Assembly: GCF_017814945.1 (NCBI RefSeq)
Contig: NZ_JAGIPX010000075.1
Coordinates: 1 to 36,007, forward strand
Reading direction: 5' to 3'
DNA: 36,007 bases
DNA from: Paraburkholderia sp. LEh10
Lineage (GTDB): Bacteria; Pseudomonadota; Gammaproteobacteria; Burkholderiales; Burkholderiaceae
The notes beneath the pieces were generated by a model, which saw only the letters and a program-made list of their open reading frames with translations, searched no databases and had not been told where the DNA came from. Shown in pieces: positions 8,523 to 17,105 of the stretch (position 1 is its first letter; every line of letters starts with the position of its first letter). The position numbers were made by a program, and so were the translations under genes.

Positions 8523-8556
8523 GCGAGTCGCGGCGCAGCTTGGCGCCGCGACTCGC
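8523..8556. terminator. Perfect 14-bp hairpin after the aminopeptidase gene
   Basis: Arms 8523-8536 and 8543-8556 are exact reverse complements with a six-base loop (AGCTTG), starting ten bases after the stop codon. There is no T-run after it, so it is either a Rho-assisted terminator or an mRNA 3'-end protecting structure. The remaining 145 bases before the next gene show nothing recognisable apart from the ribosome site. Confidence 0.6.
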
Positions 8557-8701
8557 TGCGTGATCGCGCCAGCGCAAGTCGAAGCGTTTAGCGGGCTTCG
8601 GCGCGAAATCAGATCGCGTTGCGCGGCGAGGCGGCGGCTGGCGTTTTGCCCGCCGCCCGCCTGGCCTCCCTGAAAAATGACCAACGAGTAACGAGGCTCG
8701 C

Positions 8702-9253
8702 ATGCCCGGAATTGCGGTGATCGTCATCGACGTGCAGCAGATGTTCTTCGGCGGCCCGTCGCCCGCATATCGGGGCGGCGAAGTGATCGACGGCATCAAC
8801 CAGTTGACGGCCGCCGCGCGCAACGCGAACGCGCCCGTCTTTTTCGTGCAGCACGAAAGCGACGCGAACGGGCTGCTCGCGCGCGGCAGCGACGCGTGGC
8901 GGTTGCCCGCCCGACTGGTTCGCGAGCAGACGGATGCTTCCGTCTACAAGACCGTTGGCGATTCGTTCCAGCACACGCATCTGAAGGAACAACTGCAGCA
9001 ACAAGCGATCGATAGCGTGCTGGTATGCGGTTACGCCACCGAATTCTGCGTCAACGCGACGGCACGCCGCGCCGAGTTGCTGGGTCTGCGCACGACGGTG
9101 GTTGCCGACCTTCACACGACACACGACAAGCCGCACCTCGCCGCCGACAAGATCGTCGAGCACCAGAACTTCGTCTGGGCCAATTCGTCGATGACGGGCA
9201 GGCGCGTCAACGTGCGTCCCCTCGCTGACATTCTGCAAACGGAGTTCGCATGA
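8702..9253 (+). CDS. Isochorismatase-fold cysteine hydrolase
   Basis: A 183-residue member of the isochorismatase-like (cysteine hydrolase) superfamily. Seen: the complete catalytic triad Asp10 (VIDVQ), Lys83 (VYKTVGDSF) and Cys116 (ATEFCVNATAR), with the usual non-proline cis-peptide region just before the Cys. Members hydrolyse amides such as nicotinamide, N-carbamoyl compounds or ureas; nothing here singles out the substrate. The nicotinamidase metal-binding motif is not evident, so nicotinamidase is unlikely. Its stop overlaps the start of the HAD phosphatase by four bases (ATGA), so the two are translationally coupled and probably work on linked substrates (inference). Cytoplasmic. Confidence 0.88.
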   Translation: MPGIAVIVIDVQQMFFGGPSPAYRGGEVIDGINQLTAAARNANAPVFFVQHESDANGLLARGSDAWRLPARLVREQTDASVYKTVGDSFQHTHLKEQLQQQAIDSVLVCGYATEFCVNATARRAELLGLRTTVVADLHTTHDKPHLAADKIVEHQNFVWANSSMTGRRVNVRPLADILQTEFA

Positions 9254-9873
9254 GCATCAAGGCGGTGGTATTCGATTTCGGCGGCGTGCTGATCGACTGG
9301 AACCCGCAGTACCTTTACCGCCAGCTCATTACCGATGACGAGGAGCGCCGCTGGTTTCTGACGAACGTCTGCACGATGGACTGGGTGATCCGCCAGGACG
9401 GCGGCCAGCCGATCGCGGAAGGCACGGTGGAACTGGTCGCGAAGTTTCCCGAACACGAAGCGCTGATTCGCGCATTTTACGAGCGCTGGCATGAAATGGT
9501 CGCCGGCGTGCTCGACGACGGCGTGGCGACTGTCGAGAAGCTCGAAGCCGCCGACGTACCGCTCTTTGGCCTGACGAACTGGTCTGGCGAGACGTTTCCA
9601 TATGCATGGGAGCACTATCCCGTGCTGCGGCGTTTCAAGGACATCGTCGTGTCGGGCCGCGTGAAGATGGTCAAGCCAGATCCCGCGATCTTCGCTGAGA
9701 TGCTGCGCCGGATTCACGCGCATTTGCCGGACGTGAAGCCGCACGAACTCGTCTTCATCGACGACAACGTGAAGAACGCCGAGGCCGCGACGGCGCTCGG
9801 CTGGCATGGCGTGCACCACACGAACGCCGCTGAGACGGAGGCGAAACTGCGGGCGCTTGGTTTGCCTGTCTGA
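9250..9873 (+). CDS. HAD-superfamily phosphatase, YihX-like
   Basis: A 207-residue subclass IA HAD hydrolase. Seen: motif I VFDFGGVLIDWNP with nucleophile Asp9, motif II LTNWS, motif III lysine in KMVKPDP and motif IV FIDDNVKNAEAA. The usual second aspartate of motif I (DxD) is replaced by glycine (DFG); the same is true of E. coli YihX (DLG), a glucose-1-phosphate phosphatase, so this marks a subfamily rather than a defect. It overlaps the preceding hydrolase by four bases. The substrate is unknown. The gene ends 18 bases from the convergent AsmA-like gene, with no obvious terminator in the gap. Confidence 0.88.
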   Translation: MSIKAVVFDFGGVLIDWNPQYLYRQLITDDEERRWFLTNVCTMDWVIRQDGGQPIAEGTVELVAKFPEHEALIRAFYERWHEMVAGVLDDGVATVEKLEAADVPLFGLTNWSGETFPYAWEHYPVLRRFKDIVVSGRVKMVKPDPAIFAEMLRRIHAHLPDVKPHELVFIDDNVKNAEAATALGWHGVHHTNAAETEAKLRALGLPV

Positions 9874-9891
9874 TGCGCGCTGCCGTGGGCC

Positions 9892-11037
9892 TCACTGGCC
9901 CAGCAGGTTCTTCAGCGCGTTGCCCAACCCCTTCACCGTTTCACCCGCGCCCTTCGCGACGCCTTCGGCGCTGACGCCCAGCGCCTTCGCGAAGTTCGCG
10001 CGCAGTTCCGTCATCACGCTTTCGTTGAGCTTGAACGTCGGGTCGCGCAGATTGCCGTCTATCGTGAAATGCAGCGTGATGTCATCGCCGTGACGCTTCA
10101 GCGCGGCGACGGCGGCGCGGGTTGGAATCTGCATGAACGTGTCGAGGGGATCGTCCGTTCCGGCCAGTTGCAGATGATGCAGCGTGACTGTGCCAGGCGC
10201 GTGGATGTGGTAGTTGGTCACCGTCGCCTGCATGTTCAGGTCGACCGTGCCGCCCGTCACCTGGGCCTTTGCGCCCGCCTTTTTCAACAGATACGGGTCG
10301 AGCATGACGACGTCGATGCCGCGTAGCGTCGTGGTCGTCTGCGAGTCCTTGCTGGCAATTTTCATCCAGCCGTCGAACGTCACCTTGCCGGTGTGCTGCG
10401 GACCCTTGATCGAGCCTTTGACGGCAAGATTCGTCGGTTCCGTGAGATCGGGCAGATGGATGTGGTCGACGCTCGCGCTCGCGTCGCTGACGGTCACCTT
10501 ATAGGGCGGCTTGCTGATCATTTCGTCGTAGAAGACGAACTGCCCATCGGCGAACGCGATGTGATCGATCAGTTTCTCCGCGGGCAACGGCGGCTTCGCT
10601 GCCGCGCCGCTCGCGACATTTGCCGTGCTTGCGGCGTTGCGGGGCTGGCTCATCGATTGACGCAGCTTCGGCAGTATTTCCAGCCTGCCGGCGGCGGTGC
10701 GCACGAGCACCAGACTGAAACCGCGCACCACGACGCTCTTCAGATGCATGCGATGCCGGAGCAGATCGCCGATGTCGGGCGTCATCGTGATCTCGTCGGC
10801 GGTGAGGGCGTCGGCTGTCGGCCAGTCTTTTGGTGCCGTCAGACGCACGCGGCTGAGCGTCACCGCCGAGAAGCCCACGTCGATGCTTTCCGCGCTGCCC
10901 AGCGGCGCGAGCGCGTCGACGACGCGCTCTTTCACGTCACGCTGGACGAAGTACAACCCGCCAGCCACGATCACGACGAGCAGCGCGATCACGCCTGCAA
11001 TGGCCAACACCACGCGCTTGCCCGTCGACATCGCCAT
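9892..11037 (-). CDS. AsmA/DUF748-like single-pass membrane protein
   Basis: A 381-residue protein with a short basic N-terminus, one membrane anchor at about residues 8-30 (VVLAIAGVIALLVVIVAGGL) and a long periplasmic part of alternating beta strands. Repeated phrases such as LTADEITMTPDI, LKSVVVRGFSLVLVRTAAG and GTVDLNMQATV are typical of the AsmA-like/DUF748 superfamily. Large family members form lipid-transport bridges between membranes; this one is short and its role is not known. The C-terminal 40 residues look amphipathic. The ATG at 11037 is chosen because GGAGG lies six bases ahead; an upstream in-frame extension of 46 codons lacks support. It is downstream of ettA on the same strand, 210 bases away. 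Confidence 0.82.
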   Translation of the reverse strand: MAMSTGKRVVLAIAGVIALLVVIVAGGLYFVQRDVKERVVDALAPLGSAESIDVGFSAVTLSRVRLTAPKDWPTADALTADEITMTPDIGDLLRHRMHLKSVVVRGFSLVLVRTAAGRLEILPKLRQSMSQPRNAASTANVASGAAAKPPLPAEKLIDHIAFADGQFVFYDEMISKPPYKVTVSDASASVDHIHLPDLTEPTNLAVKGSIKGPQHTGKVTFDGWMKIASKDSQTTTTLRGIDVVMLDPYLLKKAGAKAQVTGGTVDLNMQATVTNYHIHAPGTVTLHHLQLAGTDDPLDTFMQIPTRAAVAALKRHGDDITLHFTIDGNLRDPTFKLNESVMTELRANFAKALGVSAEGVAKGAGETVKGLGNALKNLLGQ

Positions 11038-11089
11038 GCTGCCTCCTCGTCCTTGCGCGGCCGTGGTTCGGGTTGTGTACGGCAGATTT

Positions 11090-11108
11090 GCCGCGCGTGA
11101 CGCGCGGC
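11090..11108. terminator. 8-bp GC hairpin between ettA and the AsmA-like gene
   Basis: Bases 11090-11097 and 11101-11108 are exact reverse complements around a three-base loop. It lies 140 bases after the ettA stop and 53 before the next start. With no U-run it is only a possible terminator or leader structure. Confidence 0.35.
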
Positions 11109-11247
11109 ACAGGCAGTGGATGCCTGGGCTGATTACAGCTGGACTCGGATGAGATCCTGCGAGGCAAGGCAGCAACTCTTATGCCGTCCGCACGAAAGCA
11201 TCGAGCCGCATGAGCGGCCCGTCTGCGGACGGCTGTGCAACGAACGC

Positions 11248-12915
<1,668 letters not shown>

Positions 12916-13083
12916 TTGTTTGAGCGTTTGGGGTTGACGCCGCCGGGGGCGAGATGCAGGACGGCGTGGAGTTGAATGGATTCGGCTTTTGCAGCTACCG
13001 GGCGCTGCGGGCCGGAGTGGCGCGCGCCACGGGCGGAAACGGTATTGTACTTCTTGTGTCTGCGACGCCTTTGGTTTGGGGTT

Positions 13084-13202
13084 GGTCTGCTTTTGTTTTT
13101 TTACCGCTATCGCTGGCGTTCGCGATTGCGGTCTGTTTTGCCGCTGTCGGTGGCATCCGCGATAGCGGTTCGCTTTGCCTTTGCGCGGGCATCGGCGATA
13201 GC
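13084..13202. repeat. Degenerate tandem repeat, three copies of about 37 bases
   Basis: Copies are 13084-13129 (46 bases, with an extra T-rich insert), 13130-13166 (37) and 13167-13202 (36). Each starts GGTC/TTG-TTTG, passes through a CCGCTGTCGG-type centre and ends GCGATAGC or GCGATTGC. The ends GCGATAGCGG also occur inverted as CCGCTATCGC at 13104-13113, so the array can fold. Confidence 0.65.
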
Positions 13203-13270
13203 GCCTCGCGGCGCAGGCGTCGCCCCCATGCGGGCGGCAGCTGCATTTCTTTGCCGCATTCGAGAGCAAA

Positions 13271-13301
13271 AAAAAGCCGCGTCATCAAAACGCGGCTTTT
13301 T
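13271..13301 (-). terminator. Rho-independent terminator of ychF
   Basis: Arms 13271-13281 and 13291-13301 pair perfectly over 11 bases (A5 GCCGCG with CGCGGC T5) around a nine-base loop, 43 bases after the ychF stop. On the minus strand a further run of T follows the hairpin. The symmetric A and T runs make it potentially bidirectional. Confidence 0.9.
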
Positions 13302-13344
13302 CGTCGTTATGGCCTGCGGCGCAAACGCAATTGACAATCGCTCG

Positions 13345-14439
13345 TCAGACGTTGAAGAGGAAATTCATCACGTCGCCATCGTGCACGACGTATTCCTTCC
13401 CTTCGGCGCGCATCTTGCCTGCTTCCTTCGCGCCTTGCTCGCCCTTGTACGAGATGTAATCGTCAAAGCCGATCGTCTGCGCGCGGATGAATCCACGCTC
13501 GAAGTCCGTATGAATCGCGCCCGCCGCCTGCGGCGCCGTATCCCCGATATGGATCGTCCAGGCGCGCACTTCCTTCACGCCGGCCGTGAAGTACGTCTGC
13601 AGGCCGAGCAGCTTGAAGCCCGCGCGAATCACGCGGTTCAGGCCCGGCTCGTCCATGCCCATGTCCGCGAGGAACACTTCCTTGTCTTCATCGGCGAGAT
13701 CGGCGATTTCCGCTTCGATCGCCGCGCACACGGCGACGACAGGCGCCTTTTCCGTTTCGGCATACTTGCGCACGGCATCCAGATGCGGATTGTTCTGGAA
13801 GCCATCTTCCTTCACGTTCGCGACGTACATCGCCGGCTTGGCCGTAATCAGACAGAACGGCTTGATCAGAAGACGCTCTTCTTCCGTCAGTTCCAGCCCG
13901 CGGACGGGTTTCGCCTGGTCCAGTTGCGCGCGAACCTTTTCCAGCACGGCGGCGAGCTTCACCGCCTCCTTGTCGTTGCCGGACTTCGCGGCTTTCGCGT
14001 AGCGCGTAAGCGCCTTTTCGACGGTTGCCAGATCGGCCAGCGCGAGTTCCGTGTTGATCACTTCGATATCCGACACGGGATCGATCTTGCCCGCGACGTG
14101 AATCACGTTTTCGTCTTCGAAGCAGCGCACGACATGCGTAATCGCGTCGGTCTCGCGGATGTTCGCGAGGAACTGGTTGCCGAGGCCTTCGCCCTTGCTC
14201 GCGCCGGCCACGAGACCCGCGATATCGACGAATTCCACGACGGCGGGCACGATGCGCTCCGGCTTGACGATTTCGGCGAGCGCCGTCAGACGCGCGTCGG
14301 GCACTTCGACCACGCCGACGTTCGGCTCGATCGTGCAGAACGGATAGTTTTCGGCGGCGATGCCCGCCTTGGTCAGTGCGTTGAACAGGGTGGACTTGCC
14401 GACGTTAGGCAGGCCGACGATGCCGCATTGGAGGCTCAT
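13345..14439 (-). CDS. ychF: YchF, Obg-family ATPase
   Basis: YchF (OLA1 in eukaryotes) is a ribosome-associated P-loop protein of the Obg family that prefers ATP over GTP. Seen: 364 residues, standard length, with the P-loop GLPNVGKST at 9-17, the G3 region DIAGLVAGASKGEGLGNQF and an altered G4 motif NVKE in place of NKxD, the known basis of ATP preference. A coiled helical domain follows and a C-terminal TGS domain (about 280-364) ends in DGDVMNFLFNV. E. coli YchF is redox-sensitive and linked to oxidative stress. The gene stands alone on the minus strand, with a strong terminator after it and a 400-base gap ahead of it. Confidence 0.96.
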   Translation of the reverse strand: MSLQCGIVGLPNVGKSTLFNALTKAGIAAENYPFCTIEPNVGVVEVPDARLTALAEIVKPERIVPAVVEFVDIAGLVAGASKGEGLGNQFLANIRETDAITHVVRCFEDENVIHVAGKIDPVSDIEVINTELALADLATVEKALTRYAKAAKSGNDKEAVKLAAVLEKVRAQLDQAKPVRGLELTEEERLLIKPFCLITAKPAMYVANVKEDGFQNNPHLDAVRKYAETEKAPVVAVCAAIEAEIADLADEDKEVFLADMGMDEPGLNRVIRAGFKLLGLQTYFTAGVKEVRAWTIHIGDTAPQAAGAIHTDFERGFIRAQTIGFDDYISYKGEQGAKEAGKMRAEGKEYVVHDGDVMNFLFNV

Positions 14440-14785
14440 GAGGTTCTCTATAAATCAGGTGATGACGGGCTTCGGCGAACGGAGCGGACTTGCCGCGCGG
14501 GCTTTGCTCGGCGCGATGCTGGCCGCGGCCCGCAAGTCCGCTGGCGCCGGAAACGCGCGGCACACGCGGACTGTCGTACGACACCCGCCGCGCTGCAATG
14601 GCGCGCCAAGGGTGCCGGATAACCGAAAACCGCAATTGTAACCCTGTCCGGCGGCGCGTTCGCGGCAGCGGGGTGAACAGCGGGCGGTCCGGTGCGCGGC
14701 CGGAGCACGACAGGGTATGCGCGCATAAGCGATTCGACTTGCCCGACCTGCATCAATCGCCGCGCGAACAATGCCCAAACCGGGT

Positions 14786-14813
14786 CGGGACCCTGGCCGG
14801 CTGGCCGGTCCCG
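14786..14813. promoter_or_regulatory. GC-rich hairpin covering the -35 region of the UbiH-family gene
   Basis: CGGGACC (14786-14792) pairs with GGTCCCG (14807-14813), and inside, GGCC (14795-14798) pairs with GGCC (14803-14806) around GGCT, leaving CT bulged. It occupies the place where a -35 box would be expected relative to the TATAAT at 14829. It may be an operator, or the end of an unrecognised transcript. Confidence 0.35.
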
Positions 14814-14828
14814 GCGACCCCTCCCGGC

Positions 14829-14834
14829 TATAAT
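14829..14834 (+). promoter_or_regulatory. TATAAT seven bases ahead of an ATG: possible leaderless promoter
   Basis: A perfect TATAAT ends six bases before the ATG at 14841, so transcription would begin at or next to the start codon. No Shine-Dalgarno precedes the ATG, consistent with a leaderless mRNA. No -35 consensus is visible. Confidence 0.5.
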
Positions 14835-14840
14835 GCCCGG

Positions 14841-16013
14841 ATGAATGCTCACCATCAGTCCTTCGATGTCGCTGTGATCGGCGGCGGGCTCGTCGGCAAG
14901 ACGGCGGCGCTGGCGCTCACGCAAAGCGGCTTGCGCGTCGCGCTGCTCGCGCAACATTGCCAGCCGCTTCCCGCCGACGCCGTGTTCGATTCTCGCGTCT
15001 ACGCGCTGTCCGCAAGCTCGCAGGCGCTGCTCGAGCGCCTGCGTGTGTGGCAGGCGCTCGACGCGTCGCGGCTCGCGCCCGTCTACGACATGCGCGTGTA
15101 CGGCGACGCACATGCGGAACTGCATTTCTCGGCGTTCCAGGCATCCGTGCCGCAGCTTGCGTGGATTGGGGAATCGTCGCTGATCGAACACGCGCTCGAC
15201 GCCGCGCTGCGCTTTCAGCCGAATCTCACGTGGCTCGATGCGCGCGCACAAGGTCTCGACGTGAAAACGGGCGGCGCAACGATCGGCCTCGCGAACGGCA
15301 ACGTGCTCGAAGCGGACCTCGTCGTCGGCGCGGACGGCGCGCACTCGTGGGTGCGCGCGCAGATCGGCTCGAAAGTGAACCGCCGCGACTACAGGCAGAC
15401 GGGCGTCGTCGCGAACTTCAGGGCCGAGCGTCCGCACGGCGAGACCGCGTATCAGTGGTTCCGCGATGGCGAGATCATCGCACTGCTGCCGCTGCCGGAC
15501 GGCCACGTGTCGCTCGTCTGGTCGGCGAAGACCGACCACGCGAACACGCTCGTCCGCCTCGACCCCGCGCAACTCGCTGCCGAAGTCGAACGCGCGACGA
15601 TGGGCGCGCTCGGCAAGCTAGACTGCGTGACGCCCGCCAAAGGCTTTCCGCTCGCGCTGCAAACAGTCGACCGGCTGGTTGCGCCGCGTGTCGCCCTCGT
15701 CGGCGATGCGGCGCATCTGATCCATCCGCTCGCCGGGCAGGGCATGAATCTCGGTCTGCGCGATGTGGCGTCGCTGGTCGACGTGATCGTGAAGAAAGAG
15801 GCGTTTCGCGACATCGGCGACACGGTGCTGCTGCGCCGGTACGAGCGCTCGCGTAGCGAAGACATCCGCGCGCTGACCATCGCCACCGACGGCCTGCAAA
15901 GGCTGTTCGCGTTGCCGGGCAATATCGCGCGGGCGGTTCGCAATACGGGCATGGCGTTCGTCGGCGCGCAGCCGCTCGTCAAGCGCTGGCTGGTGTCGGC
16001 GGCGCTGGGCTGA
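14841..16013 (+). CDS. ubiH: UbiH/UbiF/COQ6-family FAD monooxygenase
   Basis: A 390-residue flavoprotein hydroxylase for ubiquinone ring hydroxylation. Seen: the N-terminal FAD-binding GGGLVG at 14-19, the DG motif in VVGADGAHSWVRAQIG, and the GD motif VALVGDAAHLIHPLAGQGMNLGLRD, all in the order of the UbiH/UbiF/UbiI family. Betaproteobacteria carry several such paralogues with different ring positions, so the symbol is provisional; UbiI or UbiM would look much the same. The first ATG after the -10 box is used and no ribosome site is apparent. It is followed by dsbC 246 bases on, with no clear terminator. Confidence 0.85.
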   Translation: MNAHHQSFDVAVIGGGLVGKTAALALTQSGLRVALLAQHCQPLPADAVFDSRVYALSASSQALLERLRVWQALDASRLAPVYDMRVYGDAHAELHFSAFQASVPQLAWIGESSLIEHALDAALRFQPNLTWLDARAQGLDVKTGGATIGLANGNVLEADLVVGADGAHSWVRAQIGSKVNRRDYRQTGVVANFRAERPHGETAYQWFRDGEIIALLPLPDGHVSLVWSAKTDHANTLVRLDPAQLAAEVERATMGALGKLDCVTPAKGFPLALQTVDRLVAPRVALVGDAAHLIHPLAGQGMNLGLRDVASLVDVIVKKEAFRDIGDTVLLRRYERSRSEDIRALTIATDGLQRLFALPGNIARAVRNTGMAFVGAQPLVKRWLVSAALG

Positions 16014-16138
16014 CGAGAGCCAAAAGTCGGACGGGATGCTGCAGCGCGCGACTTGCGTCGAACAGTGCCGCCGCCCACGCACAGGATCCAACGCGAGGCA
16101 TACCATCGGCAACACGGCGCCGATGCTGACCGCGCGAA

Positions 16139-16178
16139 CGGCAACTGAACGGCAACTTAGCGGCAACTGAACGGCAAC
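16139..16178 (+). repeat. 18-base direct repeat ahead of dsbC
   Basis: The 18-mer CGGCAACTGAACGGCAAC occurs at 16139-16156 and 16161-16178, separated by TTAG. Internally each is two copies of an 11-base unit beginning CGGCAAC, so this is a short four-unit tandem array about 80 bases before the dsbC start. Confidence 0.75.
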
Positions 16179-16259
16179 CCCAGTGGAACTTGAACACGGG
16201 CGCGGACGAGCGGCAATTGGGCCGCGAACGGCCGCGCCGAATGAATCAGGAGTAGCAAT

Positions 16260-16985
16260 ATGAAGAAACGTATCCGCATCGCCGCGCTCGCGCTGGCTGT
16301 CGCGACCTTTGGCCTTGGCTGCTCGGCGCAGGCCGACCAGACCACCGACAAGCTCAAGGCGACCCTTCAGGCGCGCCTGTCCGAAGCGACGATCAAGAGC
16401 GTGTCGAAGTCGCCCGTCGCCGGGCTGTACGAGGTGAACCTCGGCTCGCAGATCATCTACAGCGACGCGGCAGGCGACTATCTGCTGCTCGGCGAACTGG
16501 TCGATGCGAAGACGCGCAAGAACCTGACGGAGGCGCGTCTGTCGGAAACCAACCGCATCGACTTCGCGAGCCTGCCGTTCGCGAACGCCGTCAAAGTGGT
16601 GAAGGGCAACGGCAGCCGCAAGATCGCCGTGTTCTCCGATCCGAACTGCCCGTATTGCAAGCAGCTCGAAAGCACGCTGAAGTCGATGGATAACATCACC
16701 GTCTACACGTTCCTGTACCCGGTGCTGTCGCCGGATTCGACGGCGAAGTCGAAGTCGATCTGGTGTTCAGCGGATCGTGCGAAGGCCTGGGAAGCGTGGA
16801 TGCAGGATCGCCGCGCGCCGACCGCGCCGGGCACCTGCGATACGGCGGCGATCGACAGGAACCTCGCGCTCGGGCAGTCGATGAACGTGAGCGGCACGCC
16901 GACCGTGTTCCTCGCGGACGGCCGCCGCCTGCCCGGCGCCGTGCCGGCGGACGAGCTGGACAAGGCGTTGGCATCAGTGCGCTGA
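16260..16985 (+). CDS. dsbC: DsbC, periplasmic thiol:disulfide isomerase
   Basis: DsbC reshuffles wrong disulfides in the periplasm and is kept reduced by DsbD. Seen: 241 residues, a signal peptide (basic MKKRIR, hydrophobic 8-20, likely cleavage after AQA near residue 25), an N-terminal dimerisation domain (about 30-85), a linker and a thioredoxin-like domain with CPYC at 130-133 and a cis-proline in SGTPTVF. A second cysteine pair, Cys169 and Cys193, matches the structural disulfide of E. coli DsbC. Cys21 near the signal cleavage zone (GLGCSAQA) raises the alternative that it is a lipoprotein, though the lipobox is weak. AGGAG lies ahead of the ATG. Confidence 0.93.
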   Translation: MKKRIRIAALALAVATFGLGCSAQADQTTDKLKATLQARLSEATIKSVSKSPVAGLYEVNLGSQIIYSDAAGDYLLLGELVDAKTRKNLTEARLSETNRIDFASLPFANAVKVVKGNGSRKIAVFSDPNCPYCKQLESTLKSMDNITVYTFLYPVLSPDSTAKSKSIWCSADRAKAWEAWMQDRRAPTAPGTCDTAAIDRNLALGQSMNVSGTPTVFLADGRRLPGAVPADELDKALASVR

Positions 16986-17018
16986 GCCGGCGCGAGCAGC
17001 GTTAGTGTCGAATTCTTC

Positions 17019-17054
17019 AGACGGGAGATTGTGCGTTAGCGCCAACTCCCGTCT
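17019..17054 (+). terminator. Terminator-like hairpin after dsbC
   Basis: AGACGGGAG (17019-17027) pairs exactly with CTCCCGTCT (17046-17054) over an 18-base loop, followed by CATCGTTTG. The weak T-run makes it an imperfect intrinsic terminator. Confidence 0.6.
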
Positions 17055-17105
17055 CATCGTTTGAAGCCCTCAGAATTTCTCCCCGAGTCTCCACCACGAG
17101 CGCCG

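Larger units (their letters stand above)
12916..13344. other. 429-base non-coding gap between ychF and ettA
   Basis: No convincing gene on either strand. It holds a three-copy degenerate tandem repeat (13084-13202), the ychF terminator (13271-13301) and a possible -10 box TACAAT on the minus strand (13047-13042) that could start ettA transcription with a leader of about 125 bases. No matching -35 was found. Confidence 0.6.
14440..14840. other. 401-base divergent gap between ychF and the UbiH-family gene
   Basis: No gene seen. On the minus strand a TACAAT at 14640-14635 could start ychF, giving a leader of about 190 bases containing a 10-base perfect inverted repeat (14484-14493 with 14532-14541, GCGGACTTGC). 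On the plus strand a hairpin (14786-14813) and a TATAAT (14829-14834) precede the hydroxylase gene. Confidence 0.5.

Noticed and set aside
9250..9873. Inactive HAD phosphatase because the second motif I aspartate is Gly
   Set aside because: YihX-type enzymes carry the same change and are active, so it is a subfamily trait.
13084..13202. CRISPR array
   Set aside because: Three copies about 37 bases apart, but the copies abut without unique spacers and diverge along their whole length; no cas genes.
12916..13269. 118-codon N-terminal extension of EttA
   Set aside because: Basic low-complexity sequence through the tandem repeat; the normal 555-residue EttA begins at 12915.
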